NCBI RefSeq assembly: GCF_900104925.1
Contig: NZ_LT629735.1
Coordinates: 1,644,291 to 1,708,290 of the forward strand
From: Opitutus sp. GAS368
GTDB lineage: Bacteria > Verrucomicrobiota > Verrucomicrobiia > Opitutales > Opitutaceae
DNA: 64,000 nt
Reading direction: 5' to 3'
Shown here piece after piece: positions 18,672 through 27,144 of the stretch (position 1 is the stretch's first letter; the number at the start of each line of letters is the position of its first letter). Both the position numbers and the translations under genes were made by a program. The notes below the pieces were generated by a model that searched no databases, was not told the origin of the DNA, and saw only the letters and a program-made list of their open reading frames with translations.

Positions 18672-19921
18672 AAACCGCTATCCGCTTCTTCCTCCTCGCC
18701 TCGCTCCTCGCCGCGCCGTTCGCGCTGCGCGCCGAGGACCTCGCCATCACGGGTGACACCGTCTACACCATGGCCGGGGCGCCCCTAAAAAACGGCGTCG
18801 TGCTCGTGCACGACGGCAAGATCGAGGCCGTGGGCCCCGCCGCCTCGGTGAAAATCCCCGCCGGCTACCGCGTGCTCAAGGCTGCGGTCGTCACGCCGGG
18901 GCTCATCGATGCCCACGCCACTGTCGGTCTGTCCGGTTTGCTCAACCAAACGCAGGATCAGGACATGCTCGACAAGTCCTCGTCCGTGCAACCCGAGCTG
19001 CGTGCGATCGACGCCTACAACGCCAAGGATCCGCTCGTCGCCTGGGTGCGTTCGTTCGGCGTCACCACCGTCAACACCGGTCACGCGCCGGCGGCCCTCA
19101 TCTCCGGCCAGACGATGATCATCAAGACGCTCGGCCGCACGGCCGACGAGGATGTCGTCAATCCCGCCGCGATGACCTCGGTCACGCTCGGGCGCAACGG
19201 CCTCACGGTCGTCGAAGGCGCGCCCGGCCAGGGCGGTCCGTCCGCCAGCAAGTCACCCGGCAACCGCTCCAAGGCTGTCGCCATGCTGCGCGCCGAGCTC
19301 ATCAAGGCGCAGGAATACGCCAAGAAGCGCGAGGCCAAGGACGAGACCAAGCGCCCCGGCCGCGACCTGAAATACGAGACCTTGCTGCGCGCCATCGACG
19401 GCACGCAGCCGCTGCTCATCACGGCGAACCGCCAGCAGGACATCGCCTCCGCGCTGCGCCTTGCCCGGGAGTTCAACCTCAAGATCGTCCTCGACGGCTG
19501 CGCCGACGCCCCGCTGGTGCTCGACGAGATCAAGGCCAGCGGCTTCCCGGTCATCGTCCACCCCACGATGCAGCGCAGCAACGAGGACATGGAAAACCTC
19601 AGTGTGGAAACCGCCAGCAGGCTCCACGCCGCCGGCGTGCCCATCGCCCTGCAGAGCAGCTATGAGGGCTACGTGCCGAAGACCCGCGTCGTGTTGCTGG
19701 AGGCCGCGGTGGCCGCCGCCAACGGCCTCGGCTTCGACGCCGCGCTCGCCAGCGTCACCAGCGACGCCGCCAAGCTCCTCGGCATCGCCGACCGCACCGG
19801 CTCGCTCGAGAAGGGCAAGGACGCCGACCTCGCGCTCTACGACGGCGATCCGTTCGAATACACCAGCCATTGCACCAACACGGTGATCAACGGCCAGGTG
19901 TTCACCGACGGCCCGCGCTAG
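18668..19921 (+). CDS. amidohydrolase paralogue without metal ligands (probable pseudoenzyme subunit)
   Basis: 417 aa with a signal peptide (about residues 1-22, ending ALRAE). It aligns throughout with the preceding protein and keeps the composite domain (GSLEKGKDADLALYDGDPF). Every visible metal-ligand block has been replaced: HSH becomes HAT (LIDAHATVG), HTHRH becomes ANRQQ, LHHVSEG becomes LDGCADA, and FHTDD becomes LQSSY. It overlaps the upstream gene by 4 bases (ATGA), so stoichiometric production is likely. The simplest reading is a non-catalytic partner of an oligomer. Confidence 0.85.
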   Translation: MKTAIRFFLLASLLAAPFALRAEDLAITGDTVYTMAGAPLKNGVVLVHDGKIEAVGPAASVKIPAGYRVLKAAVVTPGLIDAHATVGLSGLLNQTQDQDMLDKSSSVQPELRAIDAYNAKDPLVAWVRSFGVTTVNTGHAPAALISGQTMIIKTLGRTADEDVVNPAAMTSVTLGRNGLTVVEGAPGQGGPSASKSPGNRSKAVAMLRAELIKAQEYAKKREAKDETKRPGRDLKYETLLRAIDGTQPLLITANRQQDIASALRLAREFNLKIVLDGCADAPLVLDEIKASGFPVIVHPTMQRSNEDMENLSVETASRLHAAGVPIALQSSYEGYVPKTRVVLLEAAVAAANGLGFDAALASVTSDAAKLLGIADRTGSLEKGKDADLALYDGDPFEYTSHCTNTVINGQVFTDGPR

Positions 19922-19925
19922 TTAT

Positions 19926-19979
19926 TGTAGGGGCGCCGCTCGTCGGCGCCCGCGGGCGGCGTCAAGCACCGCCCCTACA
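19926..19979. repeat. TGTAGG...CCTACA palindrome (intergenic copy)
   Basis: TGTAGGGGCG at the left end is the complement of CGCCCCTACA apart from one extra C at the right end; an internal GGCGCCGCTCGTCGGCGCC hairpin lies between. It belongs to the family with TGTAG termini seen at 25849, 31780, 33628, 35845 and 45296. It may also act as a terminator after the amidohydrolase genes. Confidence 0.8.
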
Positions 19980-20039
19980 TTCAATCATCGCCCGGCCTGA
20001 ACGTTTGCGTTCCCACCGGGCCCTTTTATTCTTCAGCGC

Positions 20040-21038
20040 ATGAACGCCGCCGTCATCACCGAGGTCAAAAAGCCTGTCGCCTTCCAATCGGTGCCCGAGC
20101 CCGCTGCTGTGCCCGGCCGGGCCATCGTGCGCCTCAAAGCCGCCGCCCTCAACCACCGCGACCTGTGGATCCAGCTCGGGCTTTACGCCGGCATCAAGCT
20201 GCCGGTCATTCCCGGCTCCGACGGCGCCGGCGTGGTCGAATCCGTGGGCGACGCCGCCGACCAGCCGTGGATCGGCCGCGAGGTCATCATCAACCCGTCG
20301 CTCGACTGGGGCCACGATACCCGCGCCCAGGGTCCGCAATTCCGCATCCTCGGCCTGCCGGACAGCGGCACGTTCGCGGAGAAGATTTCCATTCCCGTCG
20401 CCAACCTCGCCCCGAAGCCCGTGCATCTCTCGTGGCCGCAGGCCGCGGCGCTGCCGCTGGCTGGCATGACGGCCTGGCGGGCGCTTTTCACGCGCGCGCA
20501 GCTCACGGGCGGTGAGCGCGTGCTCGTCACCGGCGTGGGCGGCGGCGCGGCGCTGTTCGCGCTGCAATTCGCCGCGGCCGCCGGCGCCGAGGTGTGGGTC
20601 ACCTCAAGTTCGCCCGAAAAGATTGCCCGCGCCCAAACCCTCGGCGCGGCCGGTGGCGTCAGTTATCGTGACGCCGGCTGGCCGGCCCAGCTGCAGAAGA
20701 AGGCCGGCGGCCTGTTCGACGTCATCATCGACAGCGCGGGTGGCGAGGGCTTCGGCAAGCTCATCGAGCTCACGCGGCCGGGCGGGCGCATCGCGTTCTT
20801 CGGCGCGACCACCGGCAATCCGCCCGGCCTCGACCTGCGGAAAAGTTTCTTCCGCCAGATCAGCATCCTCGGCACGACGATGGGCTCGCCGGCGGATTTC
20901 CACGGCATGCAGCAGTTCGTCGAGATGCACCGGCTCGCACCGGTGGTGGACCAATCTTTCGCCCTGGCGGACGCCGAGGCGGCCTTCCGGCACATGGAAG
21001 CGGGCGCGCAGTTCGGGAAAATCGGGCTGTCGATGTAG
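20040..21038 (+). CDS. MDR-family NAD(P)H:quinone oxidoreductase / zinc-independent alcohol dehydrogenase-like
   Basis: 332 aa. The GroES-like N-terminal domain (LNHRDLWIQLGLYAG, PVIPGSDGAGVVESVG) is followed by a Rossmann domain with VTGVGGGAALFALQFA for NAD(P) binding. The GxxxxR-type Zn ligands of classical alcohol dehydrogenases are not seen, so it is more likely a quinone-reductase/crotonyl-reductase relative. It stands alone between two palindromic repeats. Physiological substrate is not predictable. Confidence 0.87.
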   Translation: MNAAVITEVKKPVAFQSVPEPAAVPGRAIVRLKAAALNHRDLWIQLGLYAGIKLPVIPGSDGAGVVESVGDAADQPWIGREVIINPSLDWGHDTRAQGPQFRILGLPDSGTFAEKISIPVANLAPKPVHLSWPQAAALPLAGMTAWRALFTRAQLTGGERVLVTGVGGGAALFALQFAAAAGAEVWVTSSSPEKIARAQTLGAAGGVSYRDAGWPAQLQKKAGGLFDVIIDSAGGEGFGKLIELTRPGGRIAFFGATTGNPPGLDLRKSFFRQISILGTTMGSPADFHGMQQFVEMHRLAPVVDQSFALADAEAAFRHMEAGAQFGKIGLSM

Positions 21039-21065
21039 GGCGGAATCACCGCATCCCGCCTAGTT

Positions 21066-21134
21066 GGAGGGCCCGCGTCTCGGCGGGCCGCTCGCACATG
21101 ATATCCCAACGGCCCGCTGAGACGCGAGCCCTCC
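21066..21134. repeat. palindromic repeat, GGAGGGCCCGCGTC family (copy 2)
   Basis: Left arm GGAGGGCCCGCGTCTCGGCG; the right arm is its complement with few mismatches (GCTGAGACGCGAGCCCTCC). It lies between the convergent MDR and ExoD-like genes. It is the same family as 15849-15918, and differs in the central spacer. Confidence 0.85.
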
Positions 21135-21149
21135 AAAAAACAAGGTCCG

Positions 21150-21797
21150 TCACGGGCGCCGCAGCCATTTCATTCCGGCCTCCACCAGTCCCTGGGCTGC
21201 TTCGCCGAACAGCCACAGGTAGACCACGCTGAGCGCGAACACCACGTAGCCCAGCGCGATCGCGCGGCCGTCGCGCTCCAGGAGTCCGCTGGCCACGAGC
21301 AAAATGGACCAGGCCGGCAGGCCGTTGGAAAAGGGAATGGGCAGCGGCAGCAAAAGGATGGCGGCGCCGGCAACCATCACGAGGGCGTGCAGCTGCCGGA
21401 TCAGCGCGTGCTCGGTGAGCACGAGCCACCGCGGCCGCAACACCCGCTCCAGCCCGCCGATGATTTTCGCGGCCAGGTCGAGCAACCGTGGGATGAAACC
21501 CGCCGGCAACTGCCGGCGCTGGACGCTCTTGGGCAGCCAGGGCCGCTGCCCAAGCGCCAGCCGCAGGCAGATCAGGATGATCGCAAAGCCGAACGGCGTG
21601 GATAATCCCGGAAGCGGTAGCGGCAGCAAAAAAGGCAGGGTGAGCAGGATCACCAGCAGCATGTAGGCCCGGCCCTTCAACACGTAGAGCAGTTCCCGGA
21701 TCGTCACGGCGCGCTCCGCGACGCGCACCCGCAGGTCGGCGAGTTCCGCCGAAAGTTTCCGGGGTGGATGGACGACGGGCAGCAGCGGGATGTTCAT
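21150..21797 (-). CDS. ExoD-like exopolysaccharide synthesis membrane protein
   Basis: 215 aa from ATG 21797. The frame is open further upstream but overlaps queE there. Sequence ELLYVLKGRAYMLLVILLTLPFLLPLPLPGLST with repeated PLP-rich hydrophobic segments is typical of the ExoD family (IALGQRPWLPKSVQRR, LLLPLPIPFSNGLPAW). Around four to five membrane segments are seen. Its start overlaps the queE stop by 4 bases, so it is coupled to the queuosine genes. ExoD is linked to exopolysaccharide formation in rhizobia; the biochemical role is unknown. Confidence 0.85.
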   Translation of the reverse strand: MNIPLLPVVHPPRKLSAELADLRVRVAERAVTIRELLYVLKGRAYMLLVILLTLPFLLPLPLPGLSTPFGFAIILICLRLALGQRPWLPKSVQRRQLPAGFIPRLLDLAAKIIGGLERVLRPRWLVLTEHALIRQLHALVMVAGAAILLLPLPIPFSNGLPAWSILLVASGLLERDGRAIALGYVVFALSVVYLWLFGEAAQGLVEAGMKWLRRP

Positions 21798-22486
21798 GTG
21801 CCGCGCTTGTTGCCGTAGAGCTCGATGTGCAGCCGCGGGGCGTAGCGGTAGCCGCGCACCTTGCACAGCTCGCCCAGCCAGCCGGCCTTGGCCCGCAACG
21901 CCTCGACCGTCGTGCCCTCGGGCATCAGCAGCACCTTGGCGCGGGGAATGTCGCGGCCGAGCTGCGCGAGCATCCCCTCGATCTCGTCCACGTCCGCCAC
22001 CTGAGCGACCACGAACTTCAATTGGAACCCGTAGCCGGCGAGCCAGGCCTTCACCACCTCCGGCTGCCAGCGCAAGGCCTCGTGCTTCCCGCGCCACGCG
22101 GCCGACAGGCGCTCGTCGGGCGCGGAGTTTCTCAGCTTGGGGCTGAGCGAGGCCAGGTCGCACGCAATGCTGTCGGGCGCGATGGTCGCCGCCGTCTCGA
22201 TGGTGATGTGGTAGCCGAGTTTTTTCAGCGCCGCGGCCAGCTCGCGGATTTCCCTCGCCACCATCGGCTCCCCGCCGGTGAGCACCACGTGCCGGGCCGG
22301 ACGCTTCGTCACCTCGGCCACAATCTCGTCGACCCGCATTTGCACGCCCTCGGGCGACCACGACGCGTAGGGGGTGTCGCACCAGTTGCAGCGCAGGTTG
22401 CAGCCGCTGGTGCGGACAAAGACGGACGACACGCCCGTCAGCTCGCCTTCGCCCTGCAGCGAATGGAAGATTTCTGCGATTAACAT
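21794..22486 (-). CDS. queE: 7-carboxy-7-deazaguanine synthase QueE
   Basis: 230 aa radical SAM enzyme. The N-terminus AEIFHSLQGEGELTGVSSVFVRTSGCNLRCNWCDT contains the CxxxCxxC cluster motif. LTGGEPM follows, and IELYGNKRGT closes the protein. It converts 6-carboxytetrahydropterin into CDG for 7-deazaguanine (queuosine) synthesis. ATG 22486 is chosen because the family starts just before the AEIF motif; a much longer frame upstream overlaps queC. It is downstream of queC in the same orientation. Confidence 0.93.
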   Translation of the reverse strand: MLIAEIFHSLQGEGELTGVSSVFVRTSGCNLRCNWCDTPYASWSPEGVQMRVDEIVAEVTKRPARHVVLTGGEPMVAREIRELAAALKKLGYHITIETAATIAPDSIACDLASLSPKLRNSAPDERLSAAWRGKHEALRWQPEVVKAWLAGYGFQLKFVVAQVADVDEIEGMLAQLGRDIPRAKVLLMPEGTTVEALRAKAGWLGELCKVRGYRYAPRLHIELYGNKRGT

Positions 22487-22512
22487 AGGTCCTATGAGTC
22501 TTATAGGTCTTA
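22487..22512 (-). repeat. three nonamer direct repeats between queC and queE
   Basis: On the minus strand the spacer reads TATAAGACC, TATAAGACT, CATAGGACC, then TATG, where the final ATG is the queE start. These are three 9-nt units of YATARGACY. No inverted arm is seen. It resembles one half of the short-unit arrays found in the ATP synthase operon, and provides the queE leader. Confidence 0.65.
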
Positions 22513-22514
22513 TA

Positions 22515-23201
22515 TCAAACCGCCGGTCCCCTCGGTAGCGGCGGCGTGCTCTCGTATTTTGTCGGGTCCGGCATACCCGCCAGCTGGAACGCCTCGCGCC
22601 GCTCGACGCAGGTGCCGCACCTTCCGCAGTGGACCTCGCCGCCCTTGTAGCACGACCAGGTGCGGGCGAAATCCACGCCGAGCCGCGCACCCTCGGCGGC
22701 AATCCCGGCCTTGGTCATGGTGATGAACGGCCGGAGCAGCTGGATGCCGGCGTAGGTGCCGGACTTCATGGCCTCGCCCATGGCGCACATGAAGTCCTCG
22801 CGGCAGTCGGGATAGATCGCGTGGTCGCCGCCGTGGGCCGCGATGACGAGGCCGTCCGCCCGCGCACTTTCGGCGAAGCCGCAGGCCGCGGCCAGCATGA
22901 TGCCGTTGCGGAAGGGCACGACGGTGCGCTTCATATTGCCGTCCTCATAGTGGCCCTCGGGAATGTCGCCGCCGCTCACCAGCAGGTCGGACGTGAAGAG
23001 TTTGCCGATGAAATCCAGCGGCACGGTCTGGTGCGGCGCGCCGACCAGGGACGCGTGCTCGACCGCGAAGGGGATCTCGCGGTGGTTGTGCTTGGCCGCG
23101 TAGTCGAAGCTCAGCACGGCGGCGACGGTGTGGTGCGCCCGCGCCCAGTGGAGCGCGGTCACCGAATCCATCCCACCCGAGCAGAGGACGACGACTTTCA
23201 T
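22515..23201 (-). CDS. queC: 7-cyano-7-deazaguanine synthase QueC
   Basis: 228 aa. The PP-loop ATPase motif SGGMDSVTALHWA is at the N-terminus; the C-terminal zinc site is C-x7-CGRCGTC (SCYKGGEVHCGRCGTCVER). It converts CDG to preQ0 with ATP and ammonia. It is followed by queE and an ExoD-like gene; queD, queF and tgt are not in the window. The divergent spacer to the next gene shows no preQ1 riboswitch that could be recognised. Confidence 0.95.
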   Translation of the reverse strand: MKVVVLCSGGMDSVTALHWARAHHTVAAVLSFDYAAKHNHREIPFAVEHASLVGAPHQTVPLDFIGKLFTSDLLVSGGDIPEGHYEDGNMKRTVVPFRNGIMLAAACGFAESARADGLVIAAHGGDHAIYPDCREDFMCAMGEAMKSGTYAGIQLLRPFITMTKAGIAAEGARLGVDFARTWSCYKGGEVHCGRCGTCVERREAFQLAGMPDPTKYESTPPLPRGPAV

Positions 23202-23339
23202 GCGGTATCAATGGCTGCCAAAACAGGCAAAGGACACAAGAATTCTCCGCCCGCAAATCAGGCGATAATCCCGCTTTACTGGGACGCCAATTTGGGCTTT
23301 TTTCGTGGTTCCTTGCTGTCCGTGGGCGGACAAACTTTG

Positions 23340-24191
23340 ATGATCATCCTGCACGATCCCCTTTGCGCCGAATACGGCTCGTCCATGCGACCCGAGCAAC
23401 CGGCCCGCGTGCTGCGCTCCGCGGCCCACCTGCAGGCCGTCCACCCCGGCTGGACCTGGCAAAAACCCGCCGCCGCGGACGAGCCCGCCCTGCTCGCCGC
23501 CCACACCCCGGCCCTCCTGAAGCGGATCCAGCATGCGCCGGACATCGACGACGACACCCCTTACTTCCCCGGCATCCACGAACACGCCCGCCGGGCGGTG
23601 GGCGCCGCGCTGACCGCCGCGGACCGCGCCCTGACCGGGCAACCCGCCTTTGCGCTGATGCGCCCGCCCGGCCACCATTGCACGCGCGGCCAGGCCATGG
23701 GCTTCTGCTACCTCAACCAGATCGCGATTGCCGCCCTCCACGCCGCTGCCGCCGGCCGGCGCGTGGCCGTGTGGGACTTCGACGCCCACCACGGCAACGG
23801 CACGGAGGACATCCTGCGCGACCGGTCGAACGTGCTGTTCGCCTCGGTCCACCAGTATCCGGGCTACCCCGGCACCGGCACGACGTCCTTCGCCAACTGC
23901 CACAATTTCATCGTTGCGCCGCGCGCGCCGCGCACCGCGCACATGGCCGCGCTTGCCCGCTCGTGGGAAGTAGTGCTGGCGTTCCAACCCGACCTCGTGC
24001 TCGTGTCCGCGGGCTTCGACGCCTACGCGGGCGACCCGATCACCGAGATGACGCTCGAGCGCGACGACTTCGCCACCCTCGGCCGCTGGCTGCGCGAAAG
24101 CGGCCGGCCGGCCGCCGCCGTCCTCGAGGGCGGCTACAGTCCCGACTTGCCGCAACTCATCGATGCTTTTCTCACCACCTGGAACAACTGA
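23340..24191 (+). CDS. HDAC-family (class II type) deacetylase
   Basis: 283 aa from ATG 23340; an in-frame ATG at 23212 would add 43 basic residues. The family blocks are intact: RPPGHHCTRGQAMGFCYLNQIA, the zinc-binding WDFDAHHGNGTEDI, and LVSAGFDAYAGDP. These proteins are Zn-dependent deacetylases acting on acetyl-lysine, acetylpolyamine or acetoin-type substrates. The short length and the conserved tandem HH (GHH) suggest the acetylpolyamine/histone-deacetylase-like group. It is divergent from queC and 10 bases upstream of RNase D. Confidence 0.9.
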   Translation: MIILHDPLCAEYGSSMRPEQPARVLRSAAHLQAVHPGWTWQKPAAADEPALLAAHTPALLKRIQHAPDIDDDTPYFPGIHEHARRAVGAALTAADRALTGQPAFALMRPPGHHCTRGQAMGFCYLNQIAIAALHAAAAGRRVAVWDFDAHHGNGTEDILRDRSNVLFASVHQYPGYPGTGTTSFANCHNFIVAPRAPRTAHMAALARSWEVVLAFQPDLVLVSAGFDAYAGDPITEMTLERDDFATLGRWLRESGRPAAAVLEGGYSPDLPQLIDAFLTTWNN

Positions 24192-24201
24192 CCCCGTCCG
24201 C

Positions 24202-25314
24202 TTGAACACCATCCCGCATTACCAGCTCATCACCCGGCCCGAACAGCTGGCGCCGCTCTACGCCGCGCTCGATCGCTGCTCCGAAATCGCGCTCGATACC
24301 GAGGCCGACAACCTTTTCCGCTACAAGACGCGGGTCTGCCTGCTGCAGATCCACGTGGTTGGCGAGATCCACCTCGTCGACCTGCTGGCCGACCTGGACC
24401 TCGGCGCCCTCTGGCCCCGCCTCGCCGCCAAGCCGCTCATCATGCACGGCAGCGACTATGACCTGCGCCTGCTGTGGGAGCTCTGCCGCTTCCAACCGCA
24501 CAGCCTGTTCGACACCATGTTCGCCGCCCAGCTGCTGGCCATCCCGCGCTTCGGCCTGGCCGCGCTCCTCGAGACGAACTTCGGCGTCCAGCTCGACAAG
24601 GACCACCAGAAGGCCAACTGGTCGCAGCGCCCGCTCGACCGCGACATGCTCGATTACGCCGCGATGGATGTGTTTCACCTGTTTGCGCTGCGCGACCGGT
24701 TGCGCGACGAACTCGTCAAGCTCGGCCGCCTCGAGTGGCTCGAGCAGCGCTGCCGCTGGCAGATGGAGGCCGGCCGCGAGGGCTTCGCCGCCCCCGACGA
24801 GAATGCGTGGCGCGTCAACGGCTCGGAGAAACTCCGCGGCCGCGGCCTCGGCGTGCTCAACGCCCTCTGGCACTGGCGCGAAAGCTGGGCGGAGAAGATC
24901 AATACCCCGCCGTTCAAGGTCGTCGGCAACGAGATGCTGGTCCGGATTGCCCGCGCCGCCGACGAGGGCGCGCCGCCGGAGGAAGTCATGCGCGTCAACC
25001 TCGGCCGCCGGCACGACCGGCTGTTCCCCTCGCTGGCCGAAGCCATCCGCCGCGGTTTCGCGATCGACCCGCACACGCTGCCACGCCGCGAGCGCCGCCG
25101 CGACTTCAGCCCGATGACGCCGGACGAACTCGCCCGGCAGGACCGCATCAAGGCCGACCGCGACCGCCTCGCGTCGGGCCTCAACCTCGACCCCACGCTC
25201 ATCGCCACCCGCTCCCAGCTCGTGCTGATCGCCCGTGATCCCTCCTCCATCGACGCCGTGCTGCTGCCGTGGCAGGCAAAACTGCTCAAGGCCGAGCCTG
25301 CCTGGAAAAGCTGA
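24202..25314 (+). CDS. rnd: ribonuclease D
   Basis: 370 aa with a TTG start at 24202; the frame is open 39 bases further up but that overlaps the deacetylase gene. The DEDDy exonuclease domain shows LDTEADNL (Exo I), HGSDYDLRLLW (Exo II) and DYAAMDVFHL (Exo III, Tyr type). A C-terminal HRDC domain (about residues 200-285, ALWHWRESWAEK) follows. RNase D trims tRNA and other RNA 3' ends. Sequence and length match the family. Confidence 0.9.
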   Translation: MNTIPHYQLITRPEQLAPLYAALDRCSEIALDTEADNLFRYKTRVCLLQIHVVGEIHLVDLLADLDLGALWPRLAAKPLIMHGSDYDLRLLWELCRFQPHSLFDTMFAAQLLAIPRFGLAALLETNFGVQLDKDHQKANWSQRPLDRDMLDYAAMDVFHLFALRDRLRDELVKLGRLEWLEQRCRWQMEAGREGFAAPDENAWRVNGSEKLRGRGLGVLNALWHWRESWAEKINTPPFKVVGNEMLVRIARAADEGAPPEEVMRVNLGRRHDRLFPSLAEAIRRGFAIDPHTLPRRERRRDFSPMTPDELARQDRIKADRDRLASGLNLDPTLIATRSQLVLIARDPSSIDAVLLPWQAKLLKAEPAWKS

Positions 25315-25324
25315 CCCATCCTCT

Positions 25325-25374
25325 GGAGGGTCCGCGTCTCTGCGGACCGCGGCTCGCAGGGACGCGAGCCCTCC
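25325..25374. repeat. palindromic repeat, GGAGGGTCCGCGTC family (copy 3)
   Basis: A shorter 50-bp version: GGAGGGTCCGCGTCTCTGCG and its complement with two mismatches. It fills most of the 76-bp spacer between RNase D and oleC, ending 17 bases before the oleC TTG start. It may therefore affect oleC translation. Confidence 0.8.
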
Positions 25375-25390
25375 AAATCCGAAAGCTCCT

Positions 25391-27121
25391 TTGACCGACT
25401 CCGCCAACATCGCCCGCCACCTGCCGCTGATGGCGGCACGCCAGCCGGACCATCCGGCGGTGAAGATCCCGCGCGGGCGGACGGCGGACGGCGGCATCGA
25501 TTATCTCGCCCTCTCCTTCCGCGAACTCGACGCCGAGGTGGACGCGTGGACCGGAAACCTCACGGCCCGCGGCGTGCGGCGGGGTGACCGCGTGCTGGTC
25601 ATGGTCCGCCAAGGGTTGCCGCTCATCGCCGCCGCCTTCGCCCTCTTCAAGCTCGGCGCCGTGCCGGTCATCATCGACCCGGGCATGGGCCGGAAAAACT
25701 TTCTCGCCTGCGTCGCCCGCTCCCGGCCCCGCGTGCTGTTGGGCATCCCACCGGCCCAGGTGATGAGCCACGTGTTCCGCTCGGCCTTCAGGTCAGTCGA
25801 GATCCGCGTGTGGGCCCGCGGTTCAGCCACGGCGCGGCTTACGTTTCCTGTAGGGTCGCCGCTTGCCGGCGGACCGGTCCGGCCACAAGGGCCGACCCTA
25901 CAATGTTGCGAAGTCACTACCTCCGATCTCGCCGCCATCCTTTTCACCTCCGGCTCCACCGGTGCGCCCAAGGGCGTCTGCTACGAGCACGGCATGTTCG
26001 AGGCGCAGCTGCGGCTGGTGCGCGACACCTACGGCATCGGGCCGGGCGAAGTGGACCTGCCGATGCTGCCGATCTTCGCGCTCTTCAACCCCGCGCTGGG
26101 CATGACCACCATCGTGCCGGAGATCGACCCGAGCCGGCCGGCCACGGTGGATCCCGAAAAAATCGTCCGCGCCATCCAGCAGGAGAAAGTTACCAACACC
26201 TTCGGGTCGCCGACGCTCTGGCGGATCATCAGCCGGTATTGCCTGAAGAACAATCTGACCCTCCCGTCGGTGAAGCGCGTGCTCATGGCCGGCGCACCGG
26301 TGCCGCCCGATCTCTTCGCCGACCTGCAGAAAATCCTGCCCAACGGCACGGCACACAGCCCGTATGGCGCGACCGAGTCGCTCCCGATCGCCAGCATCAG
26401 CGCGCCGGAAGTCCTCGGCGAAACCGCCGCGGCGATCGCGGCCGGCAAAGGCACCTGTGTCGGCCGGCCGGTGCCGGAAGTCGGGATCAAGATCATCGTG
26501 CTCACCGATGCGCCCATCGGCGCGCTGGCGAATGCGACTGAGCTGCCGCCCGGCGAAATCGGCGAGATCATCGTCCGCGGCCCGGTCGTCACCCGCGAAT
26601 ACGACCAGCTGCCCGAAGCCACGGCTCTGGCCAAAATTCAGGACTCTCAACCCGGCGGCCCTGCCGCCGTCTGGCACCGGATGGGAGATGCCGGTTATCT
26701 CGACGCCTCGGGCCGCCTCTGGTTTTGCGGCCGCAAGGCCGAGCGGGTCGAAACCCGCTCGGGCCCGCTCTATCCCGCGCAGGTGGAGCCGATTTTCAAC
26801 GCCCACCCCAACGTCGCGCGCAGCGCGCTCATCGCCACCGGCCATGACGGGCGCCGCCCGGCCATCGTGGTCGAGCCGGTGTCGCGCGCGGTGGTCGCCA
26901 CCCCCTCGCTGCGGCGCAAACTGGTGCGCGAACTGCGCGAACTCGGCGCGGCCCATGAGCACACGGACAAAATCCGGCTCGCCTACCTGCACCCGCATTT
27001 CCCGGTCGATGTCCGCCACAACGCCAAAATCCACCGCCTCGCGCTCGCCCGCTGGGCCGCCGGCAATAACGGCTACGAGCTCGACAAGCGCGAGATCCCC
27101 CGGGATGTCCTGAAGCAATGA
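25391..27121 (+). CDS. oleC: OleC-type beta-lactone synthetase (AMP-binding enzyme)
   Basis: 576 aa, TTG start at 25391. The P-loop-like AMP-binding motif LFTSGSTGAPKGV, the core FALFNPALGMTTIVPEIDPSRPA and the SPYGATESLPIASIS block are typical of OleC, which turns beta-hydroxy acids from OleA/OleD into beta-lactones for long-chain olefin synthesis. Asp in the DRV-type loop and the C-terminal subdomain are present. A TGTAGGGTCG palindrome (25849-25902) is translated in frame as about 18 residues just before the P-loop (FPVGSPLAGGPVRPQGPT). It is followed by oleD; oleA and oleB are absent from the window. Confidence 0.85.
   Translation: MTDSANIARHLPLMAARQPDHPAVKIPRGRTADGGIDYLALSFRELDAEVDAWTGNLTARGVRRGDRVLVMVRQGLPLIAAAFALFKLGAVPVIIDPGMGRKNFLACVARSRPRVLLGIPPAQVMSHVFRSAFRSVEIRVWARGSATARLTFPVGSPLAGGPVRPQGPTLQCCEVTTSDLAAILFTSGSTGAPKGVCYEHGMFEAQLRLVRDTYGIGPGEVDLPMLPIFALFNPALGMTTIVPEIDPSRPATVDPEKIVRAIQQEKVTNTFGSPTLWRIISRYCLKNNLTLPSVKRVLMAGAPVPPDLFADLQKILPNGTAHSPYGATESLPIASISAPEVLGETAAAIAAGKGTCVGRPVPEVGIKIIVLTDAPIGALANATELPPGEIGEIIVRGPVVTREYDQLPEATALAKIQDSQPGGPAAVWHRMGDAGYLDASGRLWFCGRKAERVETRSGPLYPAQVEPIFNAHPNVARSALIATGHDGRRPAIVVEPVSRAVVATPSLRRKLVRELRELGAAHEHTDKIRLAYLHPHFPVDVRHNAKIHRLALARWAAGNNGYELDKREIPRDVLKQ
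25849..25902. repeat. TGTAGG...CCTACA palindrome inside oleC
   Basis: TGTAGGGTCG (left) and CGACCCTACA (right) are perfectly complementary 10-mers. The 54-bp interval keeps the oleC reading frame open and adds 18 codons between the N-terminal core and the SGSTG motif. Intergenic relatives with the same termini occur elsewhere in the window. Confidence 0.85.
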
Positions 27122-27144
27122 GCGATTCTGCCGATCGGTTTTTT

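Noticed and set aside
23202-23339. preQ1 riboswitch upstream of queC
   Set aside because: The region was inspected on the minus strand; neither the compact preQ1-I hairpin with A-rich tail nor a clear pseudoknot was found.
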